DNA of 64,000 bases from contig JARKIF010000037.1 of assembly GCA_029378245.1 (NCBI GenBank), forward strand, positions 124,001 to 188,000. Direction: 5' to 3'. The stretch is from Roridomyces roridus (taxonomy: Eukaryota > Basidiomycota > Agaricomycetes > Agaricales > Mycenaceae). Of the stretch, positions 32,430 to 43,096 are shown piece after piece. Positions within the stretch are counted from its first letter, which is position 1. Each line of letters starts with the position of its first letter. The notes beneath the pieces were generated by a model that made no database searches, had not been told where the DNA came from, and worked only from the letters and a program-made list of their open reading frames with translations. The position numbers and the translations under genes were made by a program.

Positions 32430-34483
32430 CCAGCTGGATAGTGATTTCCAGGTTCCAAGCTCAACCTCATGGAGAAGATCAGGAACGAAGAGGCTGAATA
32501 AATTGAGACCGTGTTCGGCGAGCTTGGAGAATGCATTCTGAAAATAATAGTGAGATTGTGTGTTCGTGGATCATGAAACACTTACCCGTGTGGGCACCCA
32601 AGACTGTGGTTTCAACAACTTCTCCACGTCCACTCCGGTGATTACTCGACCGAGCTTGTAGATGAAGTTGCGAGCGGACTCGATCATTCTGCGATACCGT
32701 GGGGTGTCCTCGCGTGTCTCCTTGCGGCGGCGCATGTCGTTATGGGTCCCCATGTCGTCAATCTTGTCTTTGGAGATGAAACACCGCGGGCACGGGCAGC
32801 CGCCAAAGTTGCGAATGGTCGCGAGAATGATTCTATGAAAATTCAGAACCAGGAAGCGAGAAATGAAATTGCTTACTTTTCAGGATAGTCGGCACTGTAA
32901 GAGAAAAATCGCGGAAATACCAAACGCTCGACGCCGTCAAAACATTTGACCAGATGGCCATGGATGTAGGCATGTATGAACTCGGCAGTGATGAGCGTGT
33001 CCCAAATGGCATGCATCAACTCGCGCTTGAGATGTGTGAGGATAGCGGCACTCGGCGCCACATTGAAATGCTGCCGATAAAAATCCTTGATGCTGTCGGG
33101 TAACTGAGACACTGTTAGTATACAGACCAATGAGCCCGGGAGGAAACGTACCGATGGAAAATAAGCGGTGTGATGGCATGCATTCGACGTGGGACGAGCG
33201 CGCGGGTACTTGGACTGGTTACCGAAAAAGGTGTACAGCGGCCAAAGAGACGCATTCCCAAAGTTTGCAAGGTGAGTAGCGTCCGACCAGAACATATACG
33301 CCGCAATTATCGTCTCGATATTGGGTGTGGGAGACGGAGGAAGTTCGCTATGCATTTTCCCGAGCCGCTCCGAGGCAAAAACCTCGCCGTACACGGGGGT
33401 GTGATCGTCAGGGAGAGGGGGAAGACCAGCATGATCAAGGGGCGCATCGGGCAGGTCCGTTGTATCGGTCGGATCGTAGGCTGGATCCAGGCGGTAGACA
33501 AACGGCGTGGTGTGGTACTCGGAAAACGCAGGCCCGGAAAAATTCTTGACCATCACGTCGAGGAGGTCGCGATAAACAAGTCCTCCCACCTCAAACTCGA
33601 CCGCTTCCTCCTCGGCCGTGCGAACATTCTTCCCAGGCACCTTGATGCGCACGGAGGTGCGCTTCCAAGTGTTTGGGACTGGCATACCATCCGGAGACGA
33701 TTTGAAGTCGTCCAGAATCTTGTTGCCAAGTGCGGCGCGGAATCCAACAAGTTCCTCGCGGTTGAAGTCGTCCTGGAGCAAGACATTGGTGATGAGCGCG
33801 TCGAGGTCGTCAATGGATTTGAGACTGGAGCCGAGATGAAACCACATCATGAGGCGAGCCACGGTTGCGCTAGCGAAGGGAAACCACCAAGGTGTATTCG
33901 ATGGCTTTGCGAGCAGGGGGCGTTTCATCACAGATAGCTTCGATGATTTGCAGAGATCATCGAGCGAGGTAATGTCGTCCGGATCGTGGGTCGTAGGCCG
34001 AACTAGGACCTTGTAGACGCCGTGTCGATTCGGGGTGGTGCGTACCCACGTAGCTGGAGGAGTATCTCCGCCGTCAGGATCAGCAAAGTCCTCATGGGCG
34101 GGGGCAGCGGCAGCAACAACCGTTGAGACGGGCTCCGGAGCAGCGTCGTCGTTGTCATCTTGGCGGTAGGATGATAGTCCGGCGAGGACGTTTATCAAGA
34201 CGTGGGGGCAGAGCAGGCGGGGACGGAGGTGCGGGAGTTGGCGCCGATTCATGAAGCTAGCAGAAATAAATGGGCATTAGTCTCCGATGGTGAGCATGAA
34301 GCGCACTGGTTCAGCAGCCAAGGCCGCCACAGTAGCCGCCGTGACCGCCGCCTCGACAGTTGAGGCGTGCTCGACAGTCTCGGTGTGGGCTTGCCGCTTC
34401 CCCGTACACTTCCGCGTGTGAGCGTTCATAGCTCGCCCAGCGTCGAATTCTTGTTCGCACCAGAGGCATAATTCTTTCGGCAT
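32430..34483 (-). pseudogene. Plavaka-family transposase, decayed
   Basis: It starts at ATG 34,483 with a CLWC...H...C zinc-finger-like exon (34483-34307). The next coding segment reaches 32,873 and contains one in-frame intron (about 33,149-33,105). The Plavaka signature is strong: RIKVPGKNVRT, GPAFSEYHTTPF, LYTFFGNQSKYPRARP, HAIWDTLITAEFIHAYIHG, FPRFFSYSADYPEK, then in the following exons NFGGCPCPRC, SWVPTRNAFS and VPDLLHEVELGTWKS. Plavaka are basidiomycete DNA transposons. Decay is seen as a frame change near 34,155 (the proline-rich linker ends in TGA in the first frame). Homology also ends abruptly after the ELGTWKS motif at about 32,432, where a DUF6698-like gene begins. No terminal repeats were identified. 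Confidence 0.8.
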
Positions 34484-35279
34484 GAAGAGAAGAAGAACAG
34501 CGAGGAGGAATAGCCAGAGGACTGGCCGCATACGAGGACGAGACGAGACACCCGTGTCCAATGAAGGGTGATGTGTCGACTGAGATCGGCAAGCTGGGGA
34601 CAATATATATTGCATAGACGAGGTATTACAGCTTTGTGCACGAGGTCGGCCAGAAGGGTCCATTGGAACGACGATTTAGACGTTGGACGTCACAAAAATC
34701 ATTGTCCGAAGGCGATCGCACCCTGAAATGCAGTCAGGAGCCAGAGCAATAGAAAGGCGTAGAACTCATGGCCTTTGAGACCGCGGTAAAGTCGCGAGTC
34801 GAGCGCGGTGTTAAGTTGGCGTCGAGGCGGACGTGCCTGGCAGAAGGCCCGAAGACTGCATCCAGGGTGCGGGTAAAGCGGGAGACCTGCGGATGTGGAT
34901 AAGCTGGCAGGTAAGAGGGTCTTGATGGATGTATATGGCGCTTGGATGACGGCTGGAAGGCTTGTACGAGGTTGTGAGAGGAGGAAGAGGGTTGTGGGCG
35001 CTCAGAAGCCGCTGACAAGCCGATCAAAACTCTGATAGCCGCTCAGAAGTGTCAAAAGTGCTTACATGCGTTTGACAAATTTGGTGATGTGGCTCTGAAT
35101 CCCATGCTGAATTGTGTAACGAGTAACTGTCAGGTTCTTTGAAGTAAATATCCTCTGGATCTACGTGTTGGTGGAATTCTTCGCATGTCATTTCGAAATT
35201 TCCTTTGCAACAACCTTGCAATCCTCATGTGGCAGACAGAATGAGTGAGGTTATTGCAAACCTACTGCTCTAGCAGAAT
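34484..35279. other. Spacer left of element A
   Basis: No firm gene is present. On the minus strand 35,024-35,221 a 65-codon frame with a balanced, protein-like composition (motif TCEEFHQHVDPEDIY) may be part of an exon interrupted by element A, but no partner was found. The remainder is low-complexity GA-rich sequence. Confidence 0.35.
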
Positions 35280-35602
35280 CACCTCTGGGACCTATATATG
35301 CCCTCTAATAGGAGAGGACATTCCATGGCGATGTCCATTCTAATTGGAGGGGATAGAGGCCGGTTCCCTATGGCGCGATAAAGAGCGCGACAAATGCTGC
35401 AATAAAGTCGCGATATACCAGTATGGACTTACCAAGTACAAGTCCCATGTAGTAGAGTCGCAATAAAGTCGTGCCGACTGATCCCGCATCATGATCTTAG
35501 CTCAAAAAGGAAGTCCAAGAAAAAGGCAGTCAATTCAAGTCACTATATAGTACAAACACGTTACTAAGGCCAAGAAAGCAGTATATACAGTAGATGTAGC
35601 AT

Positions 35603-38600
35603 TCAGTCTTCCTCCACCTCCGGCAAGACAACGTCGCATGCACGAACACCGGGAGGGCCGACCCTCTTCCCCCGAGTCGCATTAGGCGCCCCATTCCAAG
35701 CAGCCCTCGGCCGCGGCAGCTCCACGACAAGCTTGGCCTTCTTGGCGACGGGCTGCTCGTCCTCATCCTGGGAGTCGTCCCGCGCATGCTTGTTGACCCT
35801 CTTCTTTGTCTTTTTCACCGCCTGCTCCCCAGGTTCCTTGGCGGTGCGGCGGCGCTTGGCGGGAGGACCTCACTTCGTCGACACCACCTGCTCCTCGCCC
35901 TCGTCGTCGTCATCACTCCTGTCATCGCTGCCACCCTCGCTCCCGCCCATGAGCTCACGCATCTGCCTCTCATGCTTCCCCCGCTCCTCGATCATCCGTC
36001 TAGCATGCTCATCCACAGCAGCTCCGTTGGGTACATACTTTCCGTTTTTGAAGATGTACTTGGAGGGTGCCTCCGTCGGGACGAAGGGCTTGGGAGTTGC
36101 CTTGGACTTGGCAGACGGTTTGGCAGGCGGCTTGGACCTGGGAGCGGCGGGCGTGGGAGTCGTTTTGGTGGTGGACTTGGAGGCGGCAGCCTTGGTAGAC
36201 TTGGAGGCAGCGGCCTTGGTCGTTTTGGTGGTGGACTTGGAGGCAGTGGCGTTGGTGGACTTGGAGGCAGCGGCCTTGGTCGTTTTGGTGGGTTTGGTGG
36301 CAGCAGCCTTGGTGGACTTGGACTTGGCCGGTGCCTTCTTGCGTCGAGCGGTGTTGTCGTCCGAGTAATCCCCGTCGTAATCTACGAACGGCCGATCCTC
36401 ATTGTCGCTGGGCTCTCCGTCGTCGTCACCCTCGCCACCGCTGACCTGCACCCCATCCTCCGCGTCGCTCTCGAGCTCTCTACCCTGCGTCCGATGTGTC
36501 GCTCCAAGGTCATCCCGGACCTTGCGTTTCTTCCCCGCCGTCGCCAAGCCCTTGCTAATCAGCTTGTTGAAACGCCGCTCCTCGTCCTCCTCGTCCTCCT
36601 CCGTCCTAAGCTTCTTCCACTTCATCGATCCGTCCTTCAGCGCCTTGTAGATGCGGCGGACATCACCCGTGATGCTCTGCTTGGAAAGGCGCTTCCAAGG
36701 GACGCCACTGGGCCACCCGACGAGTGCGACGTGCTTCGCTTGCACGATGGACTTGACATAGTTCTCGAAATTCATGGCAACATTTGGTTTGCCGGTGACT
36801 TGGACTGGGAGCTCGATAAATATCCAGTAGCAAAGGCGGCTGGTAAAATGACTTACCCAACCCGGACTTGATCATGGCAGCGCTGACGATGCGCATCTTC
36901 TCGACAGAAGGCGCGGTGATGGCCCCTGGAAATGGTCAATACATGAACAAGACGAAACAAACGAGCAGCTTACCTTCAACCCGTTGAATCTGCCACAGCT
37001 CCAACATTGCGTTGATAACCTCCGGCTCGCGGTTGAGCATCTCCGAGCAAAACCCCAGTGCCCCGCCGGAGTGGATGGCGAGCGGTGCCGTGATGTCGCT
37101 GAAGTTGCCGCGAGTAAAAAAGGCAAATCCCACGATCCCTGTGCGCCGGTACAGGCCCGCAACCTGCGTTGGCAATTTAGAAACGAGGGATGAAGTAAAG
37201 ACGAGAAAAAAACTCACCAGCTCGGAGATGACAGCCAATGTACGCTGCGCGTCGATTGCAGCAGCGACGTTGTCACCCCGCACCCCCGTCCGCTTTACCA
37301 GCCGCTGCGCCTCCAACTTGGTGATCATCTCCTCGAGGTGATCGGGGTCAACGTCGGTGAGGAGCGAAGGGTCCTTCTTGATCATTTGCTTGATCTCGGT
37401 CATATTGAAACGGTCCCCCAGCATTAGCCCTGGAAATGATCAATACAAGAAGAAAGGCATGAGGAGACGACTTACCCTCGTTTGCGATCTCCATCACGCA
37501 GGCAACCTTGGCGTTGTAGACGCTCAGATTGCGCTTGGTCTTGATACCAGCACCGTTGTACACCCGCCGACGAAGCTCTTTGAGCGCGATATTGTGCTTG
37601 GCAGCGACAGCAGGGAGTGCATCATCAAGGGCCTGTCGAAGGTCCCTGATATCGTCGGCGAGGTCTTGCGCCTTGTTAACGCGCATCTGCCGGCGTAGAC
37701 GCGTCATCTGCGCGCCGTTCTTCTCCTTGGGCTTACGGTACCGCGCACGAGCAGTGATGATCGGGAGATGAGGGTTGCGGCGGGCATGGGTATTACCCGG
37801 CAAGGCAGGCGGCTCTGGACCCATGTCGACCTCGGGGACGACGGGGTGGACAGCAGGCGGAGGGAAGGCAGGCGGCTCCGGACCCATGTCGACCTCGGGG
37901 ACGACGGGGTGGACAGCAGGCGGAGGGATGGCAGGCTCGTTGGGTGTGGGCACGATGGGCGGCGTAGTGCCAGCAAGAGGGTCTGGCTTTTGCATGAGGA
38001 CATTGTTGGTAAGACTCGAGTGGGTGACGATGAGAGGGGTGAGGACAACAAGAGGGTCAGGCTCGCGCATCAAGACGTCCTTGTTAAGGCTCGAGTTGGG
38101 GATGAGAGGCGGGGTGATGATGGGAAGAGGGTCAGGCTCGCGCATGAGGATGTCCTGCGAGTCGGGGACGACTGACATTTTGAGTAGAGTAACTGGATAA
38201 AGAAGCGGTAGCGGCTGCTGGACGACGACGTCAGCCACGGCGACGAAAGAGAGAGAGAGGGAATACTTGCCAGAGAGGTGGACCAAAGAGGGCTACAGAC
38301 GAACCACCGGGCTGACCACCATAAACAATCGAGGGTACTTGTACACCAACAAAACACGTCCGTCACGCTGCACGTAAGAGCCGACAACGAGTCCAAGAAG
38401 CTTCCCTAGCGCTGTTCAGGACTATATTGCAACTTAATCGCAATACGTACCTCACAACGCCCGGAAAGCCAAAGTCCTATGCCGAATAAGCTGAGCCACT
38501 GTCTTTCTGTGAGTCTGGTGCTTGAGAAAAGGGGAAGAGAGGGCTCACCACCCATAGTTTGGAATGCAGTCGATTGGAGGGAGAGGACAGTGTACGGGGC

Positions 38601-38767
38601 GTTGGGATGCAAGCTGGAGACTCTCGCTGCGCCCTCGGAAACGTCGACTGACGTGTACACGTCACTGTGGCGCCCTCCGCCCTTGCCGCACGCTTGTCGA
38701 GGCCATGCTCGTTTGAGGTAGTAGAGCGGCTTGTCGAAATGGCCGTTGGGTCGAGGCTGCGGAGCAT
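35603..38767 (-). pseudogene. Element A cargo 3: membrane-anchored conserved protein, premature stop
   Basis: Exons are 38767-38549, 38498-38451, 38405-38271, 38217-37476, 37429-37218, 37163-36974, 36925-36857 and 36798-35870, giving 847 aa up to TGA 35,870-35,872. The same frame stays open and homologous to the element B protein down to 35,603 (KKAKLV, GPPGVR), so the TGA (probably CGA before) is a true interruption. The N-terminal exons give hydrophobic segments (WLSLFGIGLWL; LDCLWWSARW). Next are MREPDP repeats, a duplicated 21-residue Pro/Val unit, and the conserved region with RRRVYNG, KRTGVRGDN, FAFFTRGNF and ALVGWPSGVPWKRL. The C-terminus is Lys/Ala/Thr and acidic. The third intron uses GC-AG (CTG/GCAAGT). 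The family is widespread among agaricomycete hypothetical proteins as far as I recall; the function is unknown. Confidence 0.7.
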
Positions 38768-39009
38768 GACTGCTCAGGTGGAAACGGGACCATTCGAGGA
38801 GGAAGAAAGAGGAAGCTGATCACATCAGTCATATTATTCCCAATTGGGACAACATTTTCATTCGCTGTTTACAGGAAGACAATCTATGTACAGTAGCTAA
38901 TATACATTTTTTTTCGACAGTGCGACATGTAGCAAACAATCAAACCAAGAAAAATGGGACTCGTTCCCCGCACAACACACCACAGAACCAAGAAAAACCC
39001 GCCCGCCCC

Positions 39010-39800
39010 TCAGACACTGCCGCCGTCAACGTGAGTCCAGAACGTGAACTCGAGCAGTTTGTCGTGGTGGTTGTGGGCTACGACGGTGGGCTTCAGAATG
39101 CCTCGGCGCGAGGCAGCCAAGATAGCCTGACTCTGGTATTCAAAAAGTCGACCACGCACACCGGCGACGGCGTAGAGAAGGGGAGCGTTGGGGCGTGGGG
39201 CACTGTGGAGGTCCAAACGCGACTGCAGCACTGCGAGTTCACCCTCGGAAGGGTCGGCGTCCCCAAGGAGGAGCCTGATGTCGTCAAAACCAACGGCGGG
39301 GACAACGGAAGGGAGTGCAGCAGGGCTGGAAGCAGGAGCTACCACCGTTGATTGCGACAGCGATGCAAACAGCTCCGGGGACACGTCAGGCATTGACGAG
39401 ATGTTGGAGAATGACGAGGAGGAGGAGCCAGACAACGTGCGCGAGTGCGAATGGGAGGACATCGCCGACAGCTGCGAGGAGATGTCCGTGGAAAGCTGCT
39501 TGCGCTCACGCGAACGAGGGCTGGGGGATATCTCGGCCAGGTGCAAGGAGATGGCGGTGCGGATTCGAGAGCGACGGCTGGGACTGGGGGACGACATTGT
39601 CGAGAGCATGGAGGAGAGCTCCTTCATGTCCTGCCCATCATACTCCAACTTCAGCCCAGCCGACTGAACGGCAGCGGCGTAACGCTGCTCGTACCCAGCA
39701 CCAAGCTCAGCGTAGCGTTGGTCGTAGCCACGCTCATCGTCAGAGACATTGGGGAGGTCGACAAGGGATGTTTACGTACCCACCAGCGAGGCGGCTTCAT
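39010..39800 (-). CDS. Element A cargo 2: unknown protein
   Basis: The model is exons 39800-39780 and 39732-39010 (47-nt intron with a CTGAC branch site), giving 247 aa. The start region (GGAAATGAA, then a GTACGT donor) matches that of the element B counterpart. The rest of the N-terminal half differs: here it is a short Gly/Tyr/Arg then Ser-rich region, and the viroplasmin-like region of the B protein is missing. The C-terminal 75 residues are shared with B (LLLGDADPSEGELAVLQSRL; VRGRLFEYQSQAILAA). The function is unknown. Confidence 0.5.
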
Positions 39801-39883
39801 TTCCAGGGACGTATTTCGCGTCCTTGCAGGCAGTGGCTGGCTAGAAGGCTCTGGAAGGGAAGTTTATTGCAGAAATGTACTCA

Positions 39884-40693
39884 TTAATCAGCCCAAAAAT
39901 ATTCGCCATTGTCAACGCCACCCTGATCGTCATCCGCCGCGTGCCCGACGAGGACAGCATCCAAGTGCGCCATCTCCTGCGCCCATTCCAGTTCTCCCAG
40001 ATCACTTAACAGGCGTACCTCCTTCCTCCGTCTGTAATGCTCCAGCTTGCATTGCTCCAGGTCCTCCTCCACATCCTCCTCTTCATCGTCCAGCGCCGCA
40101 AGCTCAGCCATCCCCTGCTGCCATTCCAATCTCTCCAGATCGGCCAAGCGATGCCTCTCCTTTATCCGCCTATACCGCTCCAGCTTCGCCCCAGACAACC
40201 GGCTCTCAACAGAGATCTCGAGTTTGTCCCCATCATTGACGGAGAGAGATGGAGCGGCGTCGTCAGGGTTGTTGTCGGCATGGACATACGGTGGGGGCTC
40301 GTCGGGGTGTCGTCTCTGCCATGTTTGTAGCCAGGCATCGTAGCCAATTTTGTCAATAGATTTCCTAGAAAACGAATGAGATGGCGTGCAGATATGCAGA
40401 GCTAGCAGACGCACCGACAGCGCCGTATCATCTCCTTGTGAGCCAGCCCAGCACGATTGGTCTCCCTGTATCCCACAGCGTATTGATTTGCTTGGATTTT
40501 GGCGGCAGCATGAGAGGCGGGGTTGTTCTTGCACTTGGCGCGTCGTTGGCCCGCATAAGATCGACCTTGAGCAAGAACGTCGTCCCGATGGCTTGGAAGA
40601 GTTCAGCGAGGCGAGAAGAATCAGAGTGAGAACTAACCGCTGCCTATATGCAGCTTGGCGTTGCACTCCAGACAGTCGGCCATTGGACGACAT
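39884..40693 (-). CDS. Element A cargo 1: small charged protein
   Basis: Exons are 40693-40638, 40591-40415 and 40364-39884, giving 237 aa. The first two exons have exactly the same lengths (56 and 177 nt) as in element B. Shared motifs are RHRDD, RRAKCKNNP, KEMIRRCR and KSIDKIGYDAW. The C-terminal half is rich in Glu, Arg and Leu with two copies of a LERYRRIKE/LEHYRRRKE helix, probably coiled coil. No known domain is recognised. The Cys/Arg pattern hints at nucleic-acid binding, but this is a guess. Confidence 0.6.
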   Translation of the reverse strand: MSSNGRLSGVQRQAAYRQRLVLTLILLASLNSSKPSGRRSCSRSILCGPTTRQVQEQPRLSCCRQNPSKSIRCGIQGDQSCWAGSQGDDTALSVRLLALHICTPSHSFSRKSIDKIGYDAWLQTWQRRHPDEPPPYVHADNNPDDAAPSLSVNDGDKLEISVESRLSGAKLERYRRIKERHRLADLERLEWQQGMAELAALDDEEEDVEEDLEQCKLEHYRRRKEVRLLSDLGELEWAQEMAHLDAVLVGHAADDDQGGVDNGEYFWAD

Positions 40694-41152
40694 TGGAGGG
40701 CAGAATTGGCCAGTAGTGAAGCTCAGAAGGCCGTGAGTGGGGTTGGGAGGGGATGGCACAGATAAAAGCAGAGTTGGTGGCCCGATGGGGCGGTTGTGAG
40801 GAAGGGAGGATGATGAGGGTGGTGGTCTGGAGTAAGATATGACACTTGATCTAGCGGCGATTCCTGCCCAGGTGCATTCTCGACCACAAAGTCCTCAGTT
40901 AATTCCCAGAAAATTTAATTCTCTTCAGAATTCTATCAAGACATGGCTTGAGGCAGCACCAGTGGAAAGTGAGGTTTGTGAGGAGATGGAGAAAAAGAAT
41001 CCGTGGCGATCGGACCGTGGTAGGTGAGTAACGCGCGTGGTAGGTGAGTAACAAGTCTCGTATCAGTGCTCGTCAAATCTTCGTCAAGCCTTGACCAGAG
41101 GTGTAGATGCAGGAGAATGTATTGGAGAGGTTAAGAAAACATGTTGTGTAGT

Positions 41153-43096
41153 CTACTGAGTAGCGTAAAGCGATTCGAGCTCGTCTAAGGTCGTGAAAAA
41201 GGAGAGTCCATCCTCCCACCGAGTGCCTGCCGCCTTATCTCTCTCCGCCTTCTGCTCTGGCGACGCGCGCTGGAGAAACTCTTCGTCCGTCATATTACCA
41301 TTTGCCACCCAACGAAAGAGCGATCCCGAGGTGAACTGGGTGAAGGAGTGGCGCTTTTCGCCAGGCTGGATGGGGGTGTTGGAATGGGTGATAATGGAGG
41401 AAGGAATGAAGATGGTCGAGCCGGGAGGGAAACGTATGATGAGCCGTAGCTCCCAGAGTATGATGTGGCCGCCTAGATCGGGGTCATAGTCGCCGAGCGC
41501 TGTCACAGGGCACCAACCCGCCGCCAAGTTCCCAAAATCCCTGTGCGGACGAGTCACTGCACGCCCAAAGTTCCAGGTGCACGCTGCGTACACCCCACCC
41601 TCGAAATTCCACCTCATCTTCTTCCAGGCCAGAAGATCGTCCTTGCACTGTTGATAACGAGCGAGTAGTCGATGGGCGTATATGGACATTAATACTGCGA
41701 TGGTGTCAACAAAGTCTACGTCAAGGTAAGGGACGGTACTTACGCATTGTAAATCCCACAATTCGGCCAAACCAACGGTGGCTCATAAGCTCGTCAGTGA
41801 CCTGAGTGTTGGCGGGGTTGGTGTGAAGTTCGCCAGGCTCCTACAGGACCGTGATGAGCAGAAGGAAAGAGACAGCAGGGAAACACGTACCGTCTGACCA
41901 GTGCCAAAGGATGGCCCGCGCGTCAAAGCCGCATATTCCTCCTGCGCCCTGCGGTGTTGGTACTCCCGGGCAGAAAGGCGAATGCGCTCCTCGCGCAGCT
42001 CCATCTCGTGAGCAGCGCCATCCATAGCCACCTTCCACCCCTCGATATCCCGGGGTTGACCACCCAGGAGCGCGATAATTCGTCTTTTCGAGTCAACGAT
42101 GGGAATAGTAATCCTGGAACGAGGATGAGCGGAGGTGGCTGCGGAGATGAGAAGGAGGACTAACCAACCAAGCCAGGGAACGTATCGGAAGCCCCGTTTG
42201 CCCACCAACGCGTCAACCTGCTCTTGCGTGTACATGGCAGGCCCCATCCCCGTGTCACCGAGGGTGAGCTCGCTCAGCTCGTCCTCGTACTCCCATGCAC
42301 GAACGTCCTGACCTTTCCGCACTCCAATCCACCCAGGCTTGGAGTGAGGGAGGTCATCGGCGTCGACGTTGACATGTATGGCGGATGACGTGGCCTCGTT
42401 CACTCGTTTGAGATGGATGTGCTTGAGCTTCGGGTTGGTGGTGGACGCAGGGTTGAGGCGACGTTGGAAGTCGCGTTTGACCTTGGACTTGAGCTTGTGG
42501 TGGACTTTTGCTGACTGCAATGGCTTTTGGAGTCGATCACGGTAGTGGGGGGTGGAAGTGGATGCAGCTTGGCGAGCTTGAGCGCGCTTGAATGTGAATT
42601 TGGTCTTGCGATGGTCGGCAGCAGATACACCAGACGCGATGGGAGGTGAGACGGGGGTGGGGACGGGAATGGAGGCCTCGGGGTCAGCCACTGGCACAGC
42701 ATCAATATGTGGCCAGAAATGGAAAGATCAGCCACGCACCGGTCAAAGTCAGAGACAAAAGGGCAGGGACGATGATATCCTCCGGCTCGTCAAAGTTCCC
42801 GCTCGTCTGCTGCTCCTCAAGACACACCCTCAGCTGTTCCTCCGCGTCAAAGTAGACGGCAGGCTCAATGGCAAGACCCAGGGCGAGGTCAAACGGGGAG
42901 TACTCCTTGTTGGAGCGAAGACGACGCCTTGGCAATTGGAGGAAGCCTGTGGCTGAAGGAGTCAGCATCTGGAAGAAAAGCGGAGGGAGAAAGGGAAATG
43001 CAGCGCCAAGTTCCACAAGGGAGCTCTTTGCAGCCTGCGCCGGGTTCCAAGGTCGGATCCCCTTGCATGACAGAAGGAAATGTACTTACCATTCAT
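41153..43096 (-). CDS. TET/JBP-like Fe(II)/2-oxoglutarate dioxygenase, element A
   Basis: Exons are 43096-43090, 42952-42740, 42690-42165, 42113-41891, 41840-41744 and 41694-41153, giving 535 aa, the same length as the element B protein. The catalytic double-stranded beta-helix is in the last exon: HRD (metal-binding H and D) in VTRPHRDFGNL, then DYDPDLGGHIILWEL, FPPGSTIFIPSSIITHSN with the second metal-binding His, and RHSFTQF with the Arg expected to bind 2-oxoglutarate. This architecture is that of fungal TET/JBP proteins carried by KDZ transposons, which are thought to oxidise 5-methylcytosine. The middle part is basic (KLKSKVKRD, HLKRVNEA), fitting DNA binding. The first exon encodes only seven bases. 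No defect is seen. Confidence 0.85.

Noticed and set aside
33170..33937. 255-codon plus-strand frame
   Set aside because: It is antisense to the Plavaka transposase.
35786..36871. 361-codon plus-strand frame opposite cargo 3 of element A
   Set aside because: It is an antisense shadow with Gly/Leu repeats, explained by the Lys/Ala-rich coding strand.
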